Positions 27,780 to 36,738 are shown, counted from the stretch's first letter. The stretch: DNA of 64,000 nucleotides from Nocardia ignorata NBRC 108230 (GCF_001612905.1 NZ_BDBI01000010.1:51777-115776), one strand, 5' to 3'. Program-made: numbers and translations. The notes: generated by a model not told the origin, from the sequence alone.

Positions 27780-29165
27780 TCAAGATTGTCGTTCACGGCG
27801 CGTCATCAGGTGGGCGACCAGCAGAACCGTGAGCACCGCGGTGCAGCCGACGGCGCCGACGGCCAAGGCGATGCCGATCCCGGTGCCGCTCGGGTAACCG
27901 TCGGGGGCGAGATGGGCGGCGAGGACCGCGCCGGACATCGCACTACCGAACGAACCGCCGACAGTGCGCAGAACCTGGTTGAAGCTCACTGCGCTGCCGA
28001 GCTCACGGTCGGCCACACTGCGTGCGATCAGTGCGGGCATCGCCGCGTAGGTGGTGCCGATGCCCGCACCGAAGCCGAACATGCCGAGCAGAATCTCCCA
28101 GAGTTCGTCGTGGGCCAGCCACAGCAGCATGCTCGACGCGGTGACCAGGGCCGCACCGGGAATCAGCAAGGCGCGCATCGGGATACGGGCCGAGACCATC
28201 CGGACGACGCGATTGGCCGCGAAACTGCCGACCGACAGCGGCAACATGACGAAGCCTGCCCAGAACAATGGCATCGCGATGCCGTAGCCGGTGGTGGCGG
28301 GTGCCTGCGCGATCAGACTGGCGATCGACAGACAGGCGTACATCGCGGCGCCGAGACCGATCGCGGTGCCGTTGGCGACGAGCGCGTCGCCGGCGCGCAG
28401 CACCCGCAGGTCGACCAGTGCGTGCTCGGTGCGCAGTTCCACCAACGCCCACCCGGTCAGGATCGCCAGTGACACGACGAGTAGGCCGAGCGTCCACGGC
28501 GAACCCCAACCCCACCGCGAACCCTCACCGGCGACGAGCAGCAGCGCCGCGAGACCGGCGCCGAGCAGCAGGGCACCGCGCAGGTCGAACGGCGTGCGCG
28601 GGGCCCGCTCGTCCGGGCCGTCGGGAACCACCTTCCACACCACGAGCACCGTGGAGAGCAGGAACAGGGCTGCCGCCCAGAATGCGAACCGGTAACTGAA
28701 TACGTCGGCGAAGATGCCGGTGAGCGGGTAACCGAGCCCGAGGCCGGTGGTGACTGTCACCGACAGCGTCGAGATGCCGTTGCGCACGTCGTCGGCGGGC
28801 AGGTAGCGGCGGGCGAGGGCAATGGTCACAGGCACGATCCCGTAGCTGAGCCCCTGCAACGCACGCCCGAGCAGGAAGACCGCGAAATCGGTGGCCACGG
28901 CCGCGACGACGGACCCGATCAGGATGATGATCAGCGACCACAGCAACAACCGCTTCTTGTGCGGGCCGTCGCTGAGCCTGCCCATGACCGGGGTCGTCAC
29001 CGCACCGACCAGCAGGTTGACGGTGAGCATCCACTGCGCCGCGCTCACGTCGACGCTCATCTCACGCGAGATCGCGGGCACGAGCAGCATGCCGAGCGAA
29101 CTGACGATGGCCGAGGTCAGGGCCGTGTAGACGAGGGCGGGGGTCAATCGGCGCGCGGCGATCAT
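27780..29165 (-). CDS. MFS drug-efflux-type transporter (DHA2-like, 14 spans)
   Basis: A 461-residue major facilitator. It opens LVYTALTSAIVSSLGMLLVP and has the motif MGRLSDGPHKKRLL after span 2. The size and the span-5 PLTGIFADVFSYRFAFW stretch resemble the multidrug-exporting DHA2 group. Its ATG overlaps the MarR stop (ATGA), a typical regulator/efflux pair. It probably exports a toxic compound sensed by the MarR protein. Confidence 0.88.
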   Translation of the reverse strand: MIAARRLTPALVYTALTSAIVSSLGMLLVPAISREMSVDVSAAQWMLTVNLLVGAVTTPVMGRLSDGPHKKRLLLWSLIIILIGSVVAAVATDFAVFLLGRALQGLSYGIVPVTIALARRYLPADDVRNGISTLSVTVTTGLGLGYPLTGIFADVFSYRFAFWAAALFLLSTVLVVWKVVPDGPDERAPRTPFDLRGALLLGAGLAALLLVAGEGSRWGWGSPWTLGLLVVSLAILTGWALVELRTEHALVDLRVLRAGDALVANGTAIGLGAAMYACLSIASLIAQAPATTGYGIAMPLFWAGFVMLPLSVGSFAANRVVRMVSARIPMRALLIPGAALVTASSMLLWLAHDELWEILLGMFGFGAGIGTTYAAMPALIARSVADRELGSAVSFNQVLRTVGGSFGSAMSGAVLAAHLAPDGYPSGTGIGIALAVGAVGCTAVLTVLLVAHLMTRRERQS

Positions 29166-29590
29166 TCGACCGGTCCCGCGGCAGCCAGTTTCCGTAACGC
29201 GGGCAGCGCCTCGTCGAGGGCCGCACGTTCCTCGTCGGAGAGTCGTTCGGCGAGAGCGCGCGCCAGCCAGTCCAGCCCGACGGCCCGCTCCTCGACGAGC
29301 CGGGCGTGCCCCGCATCGGTGAGTTCGACCCAGACGCGACGGCGGTCTTCGCTGTCGGGGGTGCGCAGCACCAGCCCGAGTGCTTCGAGTTCGCGCACGG
29401 CTGTGGCGATGGCCTGGTGGCTGACGGTCTGGACTGTCGCAAGAGTGGCCGCGGTGGCACGGCCGTGGGTGGACAGATACGCGAGCACGCCGAGCTTGCC
29501 GCCGGAGATCGTCCGACCGGTGAACAGCCGCCGGGCGATCGGGTGCAGGACTTCACCCAGCTCGCGGGCAGTGGAGGGTGCGGAAGCCAT
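29162..29590 (-). CDS. MarR-family transcription regulator
   Basis: About 142 residues with a winged HTH: RATAATLATVQTVSHQAIATAVRELEALGLVLRTPDSEDRRRVWVELTDAG is the recognition helix plus wing, with the usual DxRR motif. The ATG at 29590 is chosen because an upstream in-frame alternative lies in and beyond the operator-like dyad. The dyad 13 bp upstream suggests autorepression. Co-operonic with the MFS exporter. Confidence 0.9.
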   Translation of the reverse strand: MASAPSTARELGEVLHPIARRLFTGRTISGGKLGVLAYLSTHGRATAATLATVQTVSHQAIATAVRELEALGLVLRTPDSEDRRRVWVELTDAGHARLVEERAVGLDWLARALAERLSDEERAALDEALPALRKLAAAGPVE

Positions 29591-29602
29591 TAGCCAACCA
29601 TA

Positions 29603-29626
29603 CAACTGAATTGCGCAACTTAGTTG
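29603..29626. promoter_or_regulatory. Candidate MarR operator
   Basis: A 24-bp imperfect palindrome centred on TTGCGCAA, with outer arms CAACT and AGTTG; 20 of 24 positions are symmetrical. It lies just upstream of the MarR start at 29590. Confidence 0.6.
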
Positions 29627-29665
29627 CATAGCTGTCGTGATGCTGCACATACCGTCGACACGCGA

Positions 29666-29697
29666 AAGGCCCCTCCGGTCGCAACCGGAGGGGCCTT
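29666..29697 (-). terminator. Strong intrinsic terminator of the beta-propeller gene
   Basis: Perfect 14-base arms AAGGCCCCTCCGGT (29666-29679) and ACCGGAGGGGCCTT (29684-29697), 4-nt loop; a T-run follows on the minus strand, immediately after the stop at 29708. Confidence 0.85.
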
Positions 29698-29707
29698 GGT
29701 AGGTGGA

Positions 29708-30862
29708 TCAGCGTCCTGGAACCAGCGACATCGTGCGGCCGTTGGCGAAGTAGGTACCGGTGTAGACCCCGACCGATTCGTCGAGATCGAGGACGCCGTC
29801 GGCGCCGATCGTGAACCTCCGCAGAATTTCCTCGCCGCCGCGCGCCGGGTCGGTGCCGAGGGCCCACAGCACCTCACCGCTCGGTGACATCACCGTCGAT
29901 TCGGCGAACGTGCCCGGCTTCTCCGGTGCGAACGCGACGTCGGGCAGCGGTGTCAGCACGCCGTTCGGCGCCACCGCGAAGGAACTGATGTGCCCCGAGC
30001 CCATGTTCGGAACGTAAAGGAAGCTGCCGTCGGGAGTGAAGCTCGGGACGTGCGGCAAGAAGCCGGTCGGCCACGGCGACCCCTCGATCTCGGTGAGCGT
30101 CCCGTCGGCGGCGCGCCTGAAGCCGGTGACCGAACCCATGACCTCGTCGATGACGTACACGTGTCTGCCGTCGGGGGTGATCCGCGGATAGATCGGGTTC
30201 ACGCCCGTCGACGCCCGCTGCTTGGCCTGGGACACCGAACCGTCTGCATTGACGTCGAACACCAGCAGCTGCTGGGGCAGGAGGCTGGCCACGTACAACT
30301 GCTTGCCGTCCGGCGAGATGGTGCCCGAAGCGACGCCGTCGAGCGACTGCCCGAACGGAACCGGCGAACCGTTGAGGGTCGGCGTCCCGTCCGCACCGAT
30401 ACGCACCGGCACGACCTGCGCGTTCTGCAGACCGACGACGACGAAGGCATCGCGGTTGTTCGGCGAGATGATGATGTCGACCGGGACATCGGGCATCGCC
30501 AGCGGCGTCCCGGCGGTGAGTTCGCCGTCGGGCCCGATGGCGTGGGGGATCAGCTGGGGGTTCGAACCGGGGGCGACGAACAGGAACCGGCCGTCCGGCG
30601 TCGGCGTCTGCGGCCAGTTCAGCGCGCCGGGCATGGGCTTGCCTGCGACCGGGGTCGGCTGGCCGGTGTCGGAGGCGTTGAAACCGGCGATGCCGTTGCT
30701 CAGGAAACCGTGTGCGTAGATGTGGTAGCCGCTCGAGTCGGCCGCGGCGGGCGTGGCTGTCGCGGTGAAGCCGGGCAGAACGGTCGCCGCGAGAGCGAGC
30801 ACCCAGCCCGCTCGCGCGCGCCGTGTCCCCGAACCACCTGTCGACGTTGAATCAGAGGTCAT
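29708..30862 (-). CDS. Secreted lactonase-type beta-propeller protein (paralogue 1)
   Basis: About 384 residues. A twin-arginine-like/Sec signal (RRARAGWVLALAATVLPG, cleavage near TPAAADS) directs it out of the cell. The mature part is built of repeated blades with phrases such as TPDGRFLFVA, SPDGKQLYVAS, TPDGRHVYVID and TPDGSFLYVPN, the pattern of seven-bladed 6-phosphogluconolactonase/YncE-like propellers. Three more paralogues lie in this window (35369, 36739, 61531). The ATG at 30862 precedes the signal sequence; its ribosome binding site is weak. Enzymatic or ligand-binding activity is unknown. Confidence 0.85.
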   Translation of the reverse strand: MTSDSTSTGGSGTRRARAGWVLALAATVLPGFTATATPAAADSSGYHIYAHGFLSNGIAGFNASDTGQPTPVAGKPMPGALNWPQTPTPDGRFLFVAPGSNPQLIPHAIGPDGELTAGTPLAMPDVPVDIIISPNNRDAFVVVGLQNAQVVPVRIGADGTPTLNGSPVPFGQSLDGVASGTISPDGKQLYVASLLPQQLLVFDVNADGSVSQAKQRASTGVNPIYPRITPDGRHVYVIDEVMGSVTGFRRAADGTLTEIEGSPWPTGFLPHVPSFTPDGSFLYVPNMGSGHISSFAVAPNGVLTPLPDVAFAPEKPGTFAESTVMSPSGEVLWALGTDPARGGEEILRRFTIGADGVLDLDESVGVYTGTYFANGRTMSLVPGR

Positions 30863-30939
30863 AGCTGGGAGGTTATGACGCGAACCACACTCGAATCGTC
30901 CAGGAAATTGCACACTTCCCACCGACACGGACAGCGAAA

Positions 30940-30967
30940 GACCCCTCCGGCCGGAGCCGAAGGGGTC
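30940..30967 (-). terminator. Terminator of the SnoaL-like gene
   Basis: Arms GACCCCTCCGGC and GCCGAAGGGGTC pair with one wobble around CGGA; on the minus strand the stem is followed by CTTTCGC. Confidence 0.7.
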
Positions 30968-30984
30968 GCGCGTCGGGACGGTGC

Positions 30985-31407
30985 TCAGCCCTGGGCGGGC
31001 ATCAGACCGAGTTGGGTCAGGAAGCTGACGTTGTCCCAGTAGACGCGGTGCTCGCCGACCTTGCCGTCACGCAGAGTGAAGGTGTCGATGAGCGGGAACG
31101 TCACCGTGCGGCCGGACGGCGGCACCTCACCCTCGGCGGTCGCCAGCGGTCCGGTCTGCACACCGGTGAAAACGATCTCGGCGATCGCGGTGTCACCGTC
31201 GACCCAGGTGTTGCGGCGCTCGATCTTCATCCCGGGGAACGCGGTGATGAAGGCGCCGATCATGCCGCGCAGCGCCTCGATGCCGGTGAGCGGGCCGGAC
31301 GGGAACTGCGCCGACACATCCTCGGTGAACGGGCTCGCGGCCAGTTCGAGATCGCCGCCTTCCAGTCCGGCGTAGTGCACGTTGACGAGGTCGAGCAGAT
31401 CGCTCAT
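30985..31407 (-). CDS. SnoaL-like / NTF2-fold protein
   Basis: A 140-residue single-domain protein with the NTF2-like cone fold: helix LVNVHYAGLEGGDLELAASPFTEDV, then GIEALRGMIGAFITAFPGMKIERRN and the strand pair DTFTLRDGKVGEHRVYWD. SnoaL-like members include polyketide cyclases and small isomerases or hydrolases, but many have no known activity. AAAGG is upstream of the ATG. An AT-rich dyad lies about 50 bp upstream, so it belongs to the proposed regulon. A second NTF2-fold gene is at 37966. Confidence 0.8.
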   Translation of the reverse strand: MSDLLDLVNVHYAGLEGGDLELAASPFTEDVSAQFPSGPLTGIEALRGMIGAFITAFPGMKIERRNTWVDGDTAIAEIVFTGVQTGPLATAEGEVPPSGRTVTFPLIDTFTLRDGKVGEHRVYWDNVSFLTQLGLMPAQG

Positions 31408-31452
31408 TGGTTGGACCTTTCGGTGAGGTTCGCACCCGGAGTTCCGGATACC

Positions 31453-31468
31453 GGAAAATATATTGTGC
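31453..31468. promoter_or_regulatory. AT-rich dyad copy 6 (minus strand GCACAATATATTTTCC)
   Basis: The minus strand matches GCACAATATATT exactly. It is about 50 bp upstream of the SnoaL-like start at 31407 and close to the promoter position. Confidence 0.65.
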
Positions 31469-31508
31469 TTTGTCGATCAGCACCAGAGTAGTTGTGCGCC
31501 TTCACAAT

Positions 31509-32117
31509 TCATATCGAGCGCGGTCGCACTGCGGCAGTGTTCGCCATGATGTACTCGAACAGGCAGACCAGCACCTCCTTGCACGAGGCGCGGTCGCGCG
31601 CATCGCACAGCATGATCGGCACATGGGTCGGCACGCCGAGGGCGGCGCCGATCTCCTCGGGGGCGTAGCGGTCCGCGCCGTCGAAGCAGTTCACCGCGAC
31701 CACGAACGGGATCCGCCTGGACTCGAAATAGTCGACCGCGGCGAAACTGTCGGCCAGACGCCGGGTGTCGACCAGCACCACCGCGCCGAGTGCGCCACGC
31801 GACAGCTCCGGCCACAGAAACCAGAACCGATCCTGCCCAGGGGTACCGAACAGATACAGGATCACCCGCGGATTGATGGTGATCCGGCCGAAATCCAGTG
31901 CGACGGTGGTGGTTCGCTTGGCTTCGATCCCGCGCAGGTCGTCCACGGAACTACTCAGTTCGGTGAGTTGCTCCTCGGTGCGCAACGGGGTGATCTCGCT
32001 GATCGCACCGACCATCGTGGTTTTCCCGACGCCGAATCCCCCGGCCACCAGGATCTTCACCGCCAGTTCGGTGGACATGACCGCCGGACCGCGTCCGTCA
32101 GAGGTTACGTATGCCAT
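31509..32117 (-). CDS. Conservon small GTPase (CvnD-like)
   Basis: A 202-residue ATP/GTP-binding protein of the actinobacterial conservon family, related to MglA/Ras-like switches. The P-loop GGFGVGKTTMV is at residues 26-36, the switch region includes TTTVALDFGRI, and LYLFGTPGQDRFWF supplies the DxxG-like GTPG motif. The start ATG overlaps the end of the DUF742 gene by 20 bp; a second ATG at 32075 is possible. It is the last gene of the conservon operon. Confidence 0.92.
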   Translation of the reverse strand: MAYVTSDGRGPAVMSTELAVKILVAGGFGVGKTTMVGAISEITPLRTEEQLTELSSSVDDLRGIEAKRTTTVALDFGRITINPRVILYLFGTPGQDRFWFLWPELSRGALGAVVLVDTRRLADSFAAVDYFESRRIPFVVAVNCFDGADRYAPEEIGAALGVPTHVPIMLCDARDRASCKEVLVCLFEYIMANTAAVRPRSI

Positions 32118-32481
32118 CCAGTACCGCCTGCAATAGTTCGGGGTCGGGGCCCGTTTCGGCCCTCGGTGGGGATCGGAAGATCACATAGCCGGCCGTGATG
32201 AGGTCGCTGACGAGCACCTTCACGGTGACCAGGAGCAGTTTCAGATGGGCGGCGATTTCGACGATGGACATCGGCTGATGGCGGCACAGCTGGAAGATCT
32301 GGGCGTACTCACGGTCGAGCTTGTTGACATCGGAGTCGTAGCCGACCGAGATCACCAGGGTCAGGATGTCCAGGTCCGGTAGGTCCCGGCCCGCTCGGCC
32401 GCGGGTCAGCGCGAACGGCCGAACCAGGGGCCCCGGGTCGTCGTCCTCGTAGCCCCACATCTCGTCCGGCCCCTCACTCAC
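32098..32481 (-). CDS. Conservon DUF742 protein (CvnC-like)
   Basis: A 127-residue DUF742 protein with a winged-helix-like fold: VRPFALTRGRAG near the N-terminus and QIFQLCRHQPMSIVEIAAHLKLLLVTVKVLVSDLITAGYV, the family's conserved helix-turn-helix region. It starts in an ATGA-type overlap with the Roadblock stop and overlaps the GTPase gene. It probably links the Roadblock/GTPase module to an effector or DNA. Confidence 0.92.
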   Translation of the reverse strand: MSEGPDEMWGYEDDDPGPLVRPFALTRGRAGRDLPDLDILTLVISVGYDSDVNKLDREYAQIFQLCRHQPMSIVEIAAHLKLLLVTVKVLVSDLITAGYVIFRSPPRAETGPDPELLQAVLDGIRNL

Positions 32482-32909
32482 GGCACTCGCGTCGGCATCG
32501 AGGTTCGCGGCGCCGCCGACAGATGCTCACGCACCTGGCCGACGATCACGTTCATCTCGTAGGCGATCAAACCGAGATCCGCGTCGGCGTCGGTGAGCAG
32601 TGCCAGGCACGCGCCGTGCCCGGCCTCGGTGACCAACAGATAGCCGTGCTCCAGTTCGACGACGGTTTGATGCAGCGGCCCCTTGGCGAACCGTGTGCCG
32701 ACCCCACGAGCCAGGCTGTGCAGGGCCGACGACATGGCGGCCAGATGCTCGAGATCCTCGCGCTCGAAACCGTCGGACCCGGCAAGTGCCAGTCCGTCCG
32801 CGGACAGCACCACCGCGTGTTCGGCGCCGGATGTCATCGTGACCAGGTTGGTGAGCAACCAGTCGAGCGTGCCTGCGGGAGCCTGACGAACCATCATGTC
32901 CTCGTTCAT
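32478..32909 (-). CDS. Conservon Roadblock/LC7 protein (CvnB-like)
   Basis: A 143-residue Roadblock/LC7 domain protein: LDWLLTNLVTMTSGAEHAVVLSADGLALAGS opens the domain, and HGYLLVTEAGHGACLALL is the central strand pair. In conservons it regulates the GTPase as a dimer. It lies 12 bp after the kinase and overlaps the DUF742 start. Confidence 0.93.
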   Translation of the reverse strand: MNEDMMVRQAPAGTLDWLLTNLVTMTSGAEHAVVLSADGLALAGSDGFEREDLEHLAAMSSALHSLARGVGTRFAKGPLHQTVVELEHGYLLVTEAGHGACLALLTDADADLGLIAYEMNVIVGQVREHLSAAPRTSMPTRVP

Positions 32910-32921
32910 GTTCTGACCGTT

Positions 32922-35372
32922 CTACGGATGGGAGTTGGGTGGTCGCACGCGAGCCCGTCGCGTGCCGTTCTGCAGCGAGCTCATCGCCGTGCGCACCGTC
33001 TCCGGCGCTCGGACGCGCGCTGCCCCTGCGGGCGGCGGGTTGTACGGATCCTCTTCTCCCACATCGGTACTGAGCTGCGGCGACAGGTGCGTGAGCCGTT
33101 CACGTCTGGGCAGGGCGGGTCTGCGATCCGCCTCGGCGACCGAGGCTCCGTTGAGCCTGGCCGGCGGTTCGTTGCTCGCCGCGTGGTACCCGTTGCGTCG
33201 CACCGGCTCGGCCCGGCGGATCTGCTCCGGCAGGGCAGGTGCCGGAACCGGATCGGGGCGAGGCGCACCGGGCAGCGCGGTGGCGCCTGGAACACGGTGC
33301 ACGGCGTCGCGGGTGTGCACCGGTTCGACCGCCGCAGTCGGGTTGTCGTCCCCGGCCTCGAGCACAGCCCACGGCACCAGCACGGTCGCTCGCACACCAC
33401 CGTACGGCGATTCCTGCAGGGTCACCGAGATGCCGTGGCGCGCCGAGAGTCTGCTCACCACGAACAGCCCGAGATGGCGATGCCCCGCCAGCGCCATCTC
33501 GTGGAACTGTGGCGGCTCGGTCAGCATCGCGTTGAGCCGTTCCCGTTCCTCGAAGGAGATCCCGAGGCCCTGGTCGTCGACCTCGACCACCACTCCCCTG
33601 CCGACCGAGTTTCCATGCACCGCGACCGGCGCGTCAGGTGGGGAGAACGCGGTCGCGTTGTCGATCAGCTCGGCCAGCAAGTGGATGAGGTCGGCGACGG
33701 CGGCGCCGAGCACGCTGACGGCGGGTAGCCGGATCGCGCTCACCCGCGCGTACCCCTCGGTCTCGGATACCGCGCTGCGCACGATCTCCTCGAGCGCCAC
33801 CGGGTTGCGCCAGCGTCGTCCCGGCGCGCGCCCGCCGAGGATCAGCAGGTTCTCGGAGTTGCGGCGCGCGCGAGTCGCCAGGTGGTCGAGCTGGAACAGC
33901 AGCTCGAGGTCTTCCGGGTCGTCCTGGCGGGCCTCGGCGACGTCGAGCACGTCGAGCTGCCTGCGTACCAGGGCCTGACTGCGGAACGCGATGTCGAGGA
34001 ACACCTTGTTGAAGCCGTTGCGGGTACTGGCCTCGCCCACAGCGGTCTCGAGCGCGGTGCGCTGGGCAACAGCGAAAGCCTCTGCCACCTGGCCGATTTC
34101 GTCACGCCCCCGGTCGACCGGGGCGGTTTCGGCCTGCGCGTCGACCTGTTCGCCGTTGTGGATACGGCGGATGAGATCGGGCAGCCGGTCGTTGGCGAGC
34201 TCGAGGCTGGCCGAGCGCAGAGCGCGCAGGCGGCGCAACAATCGATTGGCCAGGACCAGCGAACCCGACACGGCGAGGATGGTGACGACGAGCATGATGA
34301 CCGAGACGAAGAGCAGTTGGTCGATCATGCGGTCGGCTGCCGCGCTCGTCGCGTCGACCGTCACCCGGAACTGATCCCGGATCACCGCGATCAGGCGGGT
34401 GTCGATCGCGCGTTCGGCGGCCAACCATTGCTGGACCGGCATCGTCAGCTCGCCGCGCTCGGCCATCTCGTCCTCGCCGGTGGTACCCACCCGCCAGTCG
34501 GCACCGCCGGTCAGGGAACGAACGCTGGTGCGCACCGCAGGCGACAGGCGGGTGTCGACGAGCTCGAATTGTTTGCGGTAGACGCCGATATGTTGCGCGA
34601 GCACTCGCCGCTCGTACGCTGACAGACCCTCGGCCGACGCGGTTCCCGCCGCCACGAGACTCACCACGCGCGAATGGCTTTCGGCCGCGCGCAGCAGCTC
34701 GATCGCGGTCATCTCGGCGTCCATCGTCGTGGTGTCGGAAGACTTCAACCGTGCGGAGTCCTGGCCCGCGCCGAGCATGGCGGCGATGAGGTCGCTGAAA
34801 TACTGGTCGACGTCGCCGGTGGTCGCCCGCCTGCTGTCGACCGATTCCCGGATCACCTGCATCCGGCCGATGAGATCCGACAGCGCCTGGATGGACTCGG
34901 CACCGGTGTCCTGATCCATATCCTGTGCCGCCGAGGCGATCCGGCCGGTCTCGGCGATCGCGCGGTCGGTGTCGTCGCGGCTGGTGCGCAGTTCCGCGTC
35001 CGCGCCCGGTGCGTGTTCCTGCGCGGTGACGCTGGCGAGCCGTTCGGCCTGGATCGATGTCACGAACCGCAGCAGCGGGTCGATCACTGTGCCCCGGTAG
35101 TCGGACCATTCCTTGACCGACTGCGCCCGGAGCCCGACCAGCGTCACCGCGACCGCGCCCGTCGCCAACAACACCAGGCTGGGGATCAGGGCGATCGCGA
35201 GCACACGGGTCCGCACGCTCGTGCCGAAACGGGCTCGCAGCGGGTGGTGCGAACTGCTGGAACGGGCGTCCTCGACGCTCGACTCTGCTTCGGCCGGCGG
35301 CACAGTGGCTCTCCTCGGGATCGACAGGCGCTGACGGTGCGGTGGGCCGGGCGGCCCACCGCGGTGCGTCAT
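32922..35372 (-). CDS. Conservon NIT-domain sensor histidine kinase (CvnA-like)
   Basis: An 816-residue membrane sensor. Span 1 is at about residues 57-80, then an extracellular nitrate/nitrite-sensor-like (NIT) helical domain, a second span near residue 350 (LLFVSVIMLVVTILAV), HAMP, a dimerisation region with QLDHLATRARRNSENLL and an HATPase domain (LIDNATAFSPPD, then DDQGLGI, HLGLFVVSRL). A proline/arginine-rich tail of about 130 residues follows. The ATG overlaps the stop of a secreted beta-propeller gene (ATGA), an unusual upstream partner for a conservon. Confidence 0.93.
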   Translation of the reverse strand: MTHRGGPPGPPHRQRLSIPRRATVPPAEAESSVEDARSSSSHHPLRARFGTSVRTRVLAIALIPSLVLLATGAVAVTLVGLRAQSVKEWSDYRGTVIDPLLRFVTSIQAERLASVTAQEHAPGADAELRTSRDDTDRAIAETGRIASAAQDMDQDTGAESIQALSDLIGRMQVIRESVDSRRATTGDVDQYFSDLIAAMLGAGQDSARLKSSDTTTMDAEMTAIELLRAAESHSRVVSLVAAGTASAEGLSAYERRVLAQHIGVYRKQFELVDTRLSPAVRTSVRSLTGGADWRVGTTGEDEMAERGELTMPVQQWLAAERAIDTRLIAVIRDQFRVTVDATSAAADRMIDQLLFVSVIMLVVTILAVSGSLVLANRLLRRLRALRSASLELANDRLPDLIRRIHNGEQVDAQAETAPVDRGRDEIGQVAEAFAVAQRTALETAVGEASTRNGFNKVFLDIAFRSQALVRRQLDVLDVAEARQDDPEDLELLFQLDHLATRARRNSENLLILGGRAPGRRWRNPVALEEIVRSAVSETEGYARVSAIRLPAVSVLGAAVADLIHLLAELIDNATAFSPPDAPVAVHGNSVGRGVVVEVDDQGLGISFEERERLNAMLTEPPQFHEMALAGHRHLGLFVVSRLSARHGISVTLQESPYGGVRATVLVPWAVLEAGDDNPTAAVEPVHTRDAVHRVPGATALPGAPRPDPVPAPALPEQIRRAEPVRRNGYHAASNEPPARLNGASVAEADRRPALPRRERLTHLSPQLSTDVGEEDPYNPPPAGAARVRAPETVRTAMSSLQNGTRRARVRPPNSHP

Positions 35373-36499
35373 CGCGCGGGGGTCAGGTGGGCCGACGGGC
35401 CGTCGTGGAAGATCACGCCGGTGTCGACAGCGGGCAGCCCCGACGGCGCGATGCTGCCGTCGGCGGCGACGTTGTAGGTATGCACCCGCGCGGTGCCGTT
35501 GACGGTGAGCGAATCGATGACCCAGAGCTCGTCTTCGTCGGGGCTGAGCACAACACGTCCGGGCACTGTGCCCTCGGGGGTGGGGTAGGGCGCACCGGGC
35601 AGAGACGAGAGCGCACCGTCGGCGCCGATACGGAAACCCTCGACCTGTCCGCTGCGTGATGCGGGCACGTACATGTGCTTGCCGTCCGAGGTGATCGCCG
35701 AACCGTGCGGGGTGTCACCGGTGGGGTACGGCGAGCCCGGAGCCTCCGACAGGCTGCCGTCAGGGGCGATCACATAGCCGGACAGGGTGGCGCTGCCCTC
35801 GTTGCTGACGTAGAGATAGCGGCCGTTCGGGGTGATGGCGGGCAAGGCGGGCAGCTCACCCGTCGCCATGGTCGGGCCGGCCTGAGTGAGCGAGGCGTCG
35901 GCGTTGATGGCGTAGCTGGTGACGGTCCCGCCGGTGAAGGTGGTCACGATCAGGTGGCGTCCATCGGGGGTGACCTGTGGCAGGCTCAATCCGCTCATCC
36001 CGGGTACCAGAGTGGCCGGGGCGCCGGTCGGCACGAGCACGCCCGAGGCGGTGATGTCGAAGGAACGTACCTCGGTGCTGAGTGTGCCGACGGTCGCGAA
36101 CAACCGGGATCCGTCCGGCGTGATCGTCACGCCGATCACGGGGGCGCCGAAATCGATGCGGCTGCCTGCGATCTGGTGCATCGACCCGTCGGCGCCGAGG
36201 TCGAAGCCGATGATCGAGCCGGAGACCACGTGCCCGGCGTATGCCCGGCGGCCGTCCGGGGCGATCTCGAGGGTAATCGAGCCGGTGTCGCCGGCGAAGG
36301 GGGAACCGGGCACCGGGGTGAGCGCGCCGTTGTCGTCGACACGCATGACGCCGATGCTCGCGGAACCGCTGCCGGTCACCAGCAGATAGCGTGGCGCGTC
36401 GGCGGGGGCCGAGTGCGCGAGGGCCGGGGACAACGACAGTGCGAGCGCGGCGGCCACGGCTGCGGCGACACGTCGCGGTGCGAATGCGTTCCTGAGCAT
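35369..36499 (-). CDS. Secreted beta-propeller protein fused by operon to the conservon (paralogue 2)
   Basis: About 376 residues. Signal peptide (MLRNAFAPRRVAAAVAAALAL, cleavage near LAHSAPA), then repeated propeller blades with APDGRRAYAGH, TPDGSRLFAT, TPDGRHLIVTT, TPNGRYLYVS and TSDGKHMYVPA. It is a lactonase/YncE-like propeller. The ATG at 36499 precedes the signal sequence. Its stop overlaps the start of the sensor kinase by four bases, so it must be co-translated with the conservon; it could bind a ligand outside the cell and present it to the kinase. Divergent from the paralogue at 36739 across the most symmetrical AT-rich dyad. Confidence 0.87.
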   Translation of the reverse strand: MLRNAFAPRRVAAAVAAALALSLSPALAHSAPADAPRYLLVTGSGSASIGVMRVDDNGALTPVPGSPFAGDTGSITLEIAPDGRRAYAGHVVSGSIIGFDLGADGSMHQIAGSRIDFGAPVIGVTITPDGSRLFATVGTLSTEVRSFDITASGVLVPTGAPATLVPGMSGLSLPQVTPDGRHLIVTTFTGGTVTSYAINADASLTQAGPTMATGELPALPAITPNGRYLYVSNEGSATLSGYVIAPDGSLSEAPGSPYPTGDTPHGSAITSDGKHMYVPASRSGQVEGFRIGADGALSSLPGAPYPTPEGTVPGRVVLSPDEDELWVIDSLTVNGTARVHTYNVAADGSIAPSGLPAVDTGVIFHDGPSAHLTPAR

Positions 36500-36552
36500 C
36501 AGGATGCGGTACCTCCGTGTATCGGGCAAGCCACGTCGCCTGCCCCGAATTA

Positions 36553-36570
36553 TGCACAATATAGTGTGCA
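36553..36570. promoter_or_regulatory. AT-rich dyad copy 7, most symmetrical (TGCACAATATAGTGTGCA)
   Basis: Outer arms TGCACA and TGTGCA are perfect inverted repeats around ATATAG. It is placed between the divergent propeller genes starting at 36499 and 36739. Confidence 0.7.
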
Positions 36571-36738
36571 ATCTCACTCGCGTTGTTGATTTGAAATATG
36601 GCAAACAGACAGACCTCCGACTGTTACGGCACACAACGGAGGTTGCCAGATCATATACAAAGTGTGATCGTTCCGCGTTGTCGCGCGATTTTGCCTTCTG
36701 CCGATCGCGGACTCCGAATCTCATCGAGGAGATCACCG

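Noticed and set aside
35336..35365. Hairpin in the sensor-kinase start region
   Set aside because: The stem GCGGTGGGCC/GGCCCACCGC encodes the proline-glycine-rich N-terminus and lacks support as a terminator in the middle of a coupled operon.
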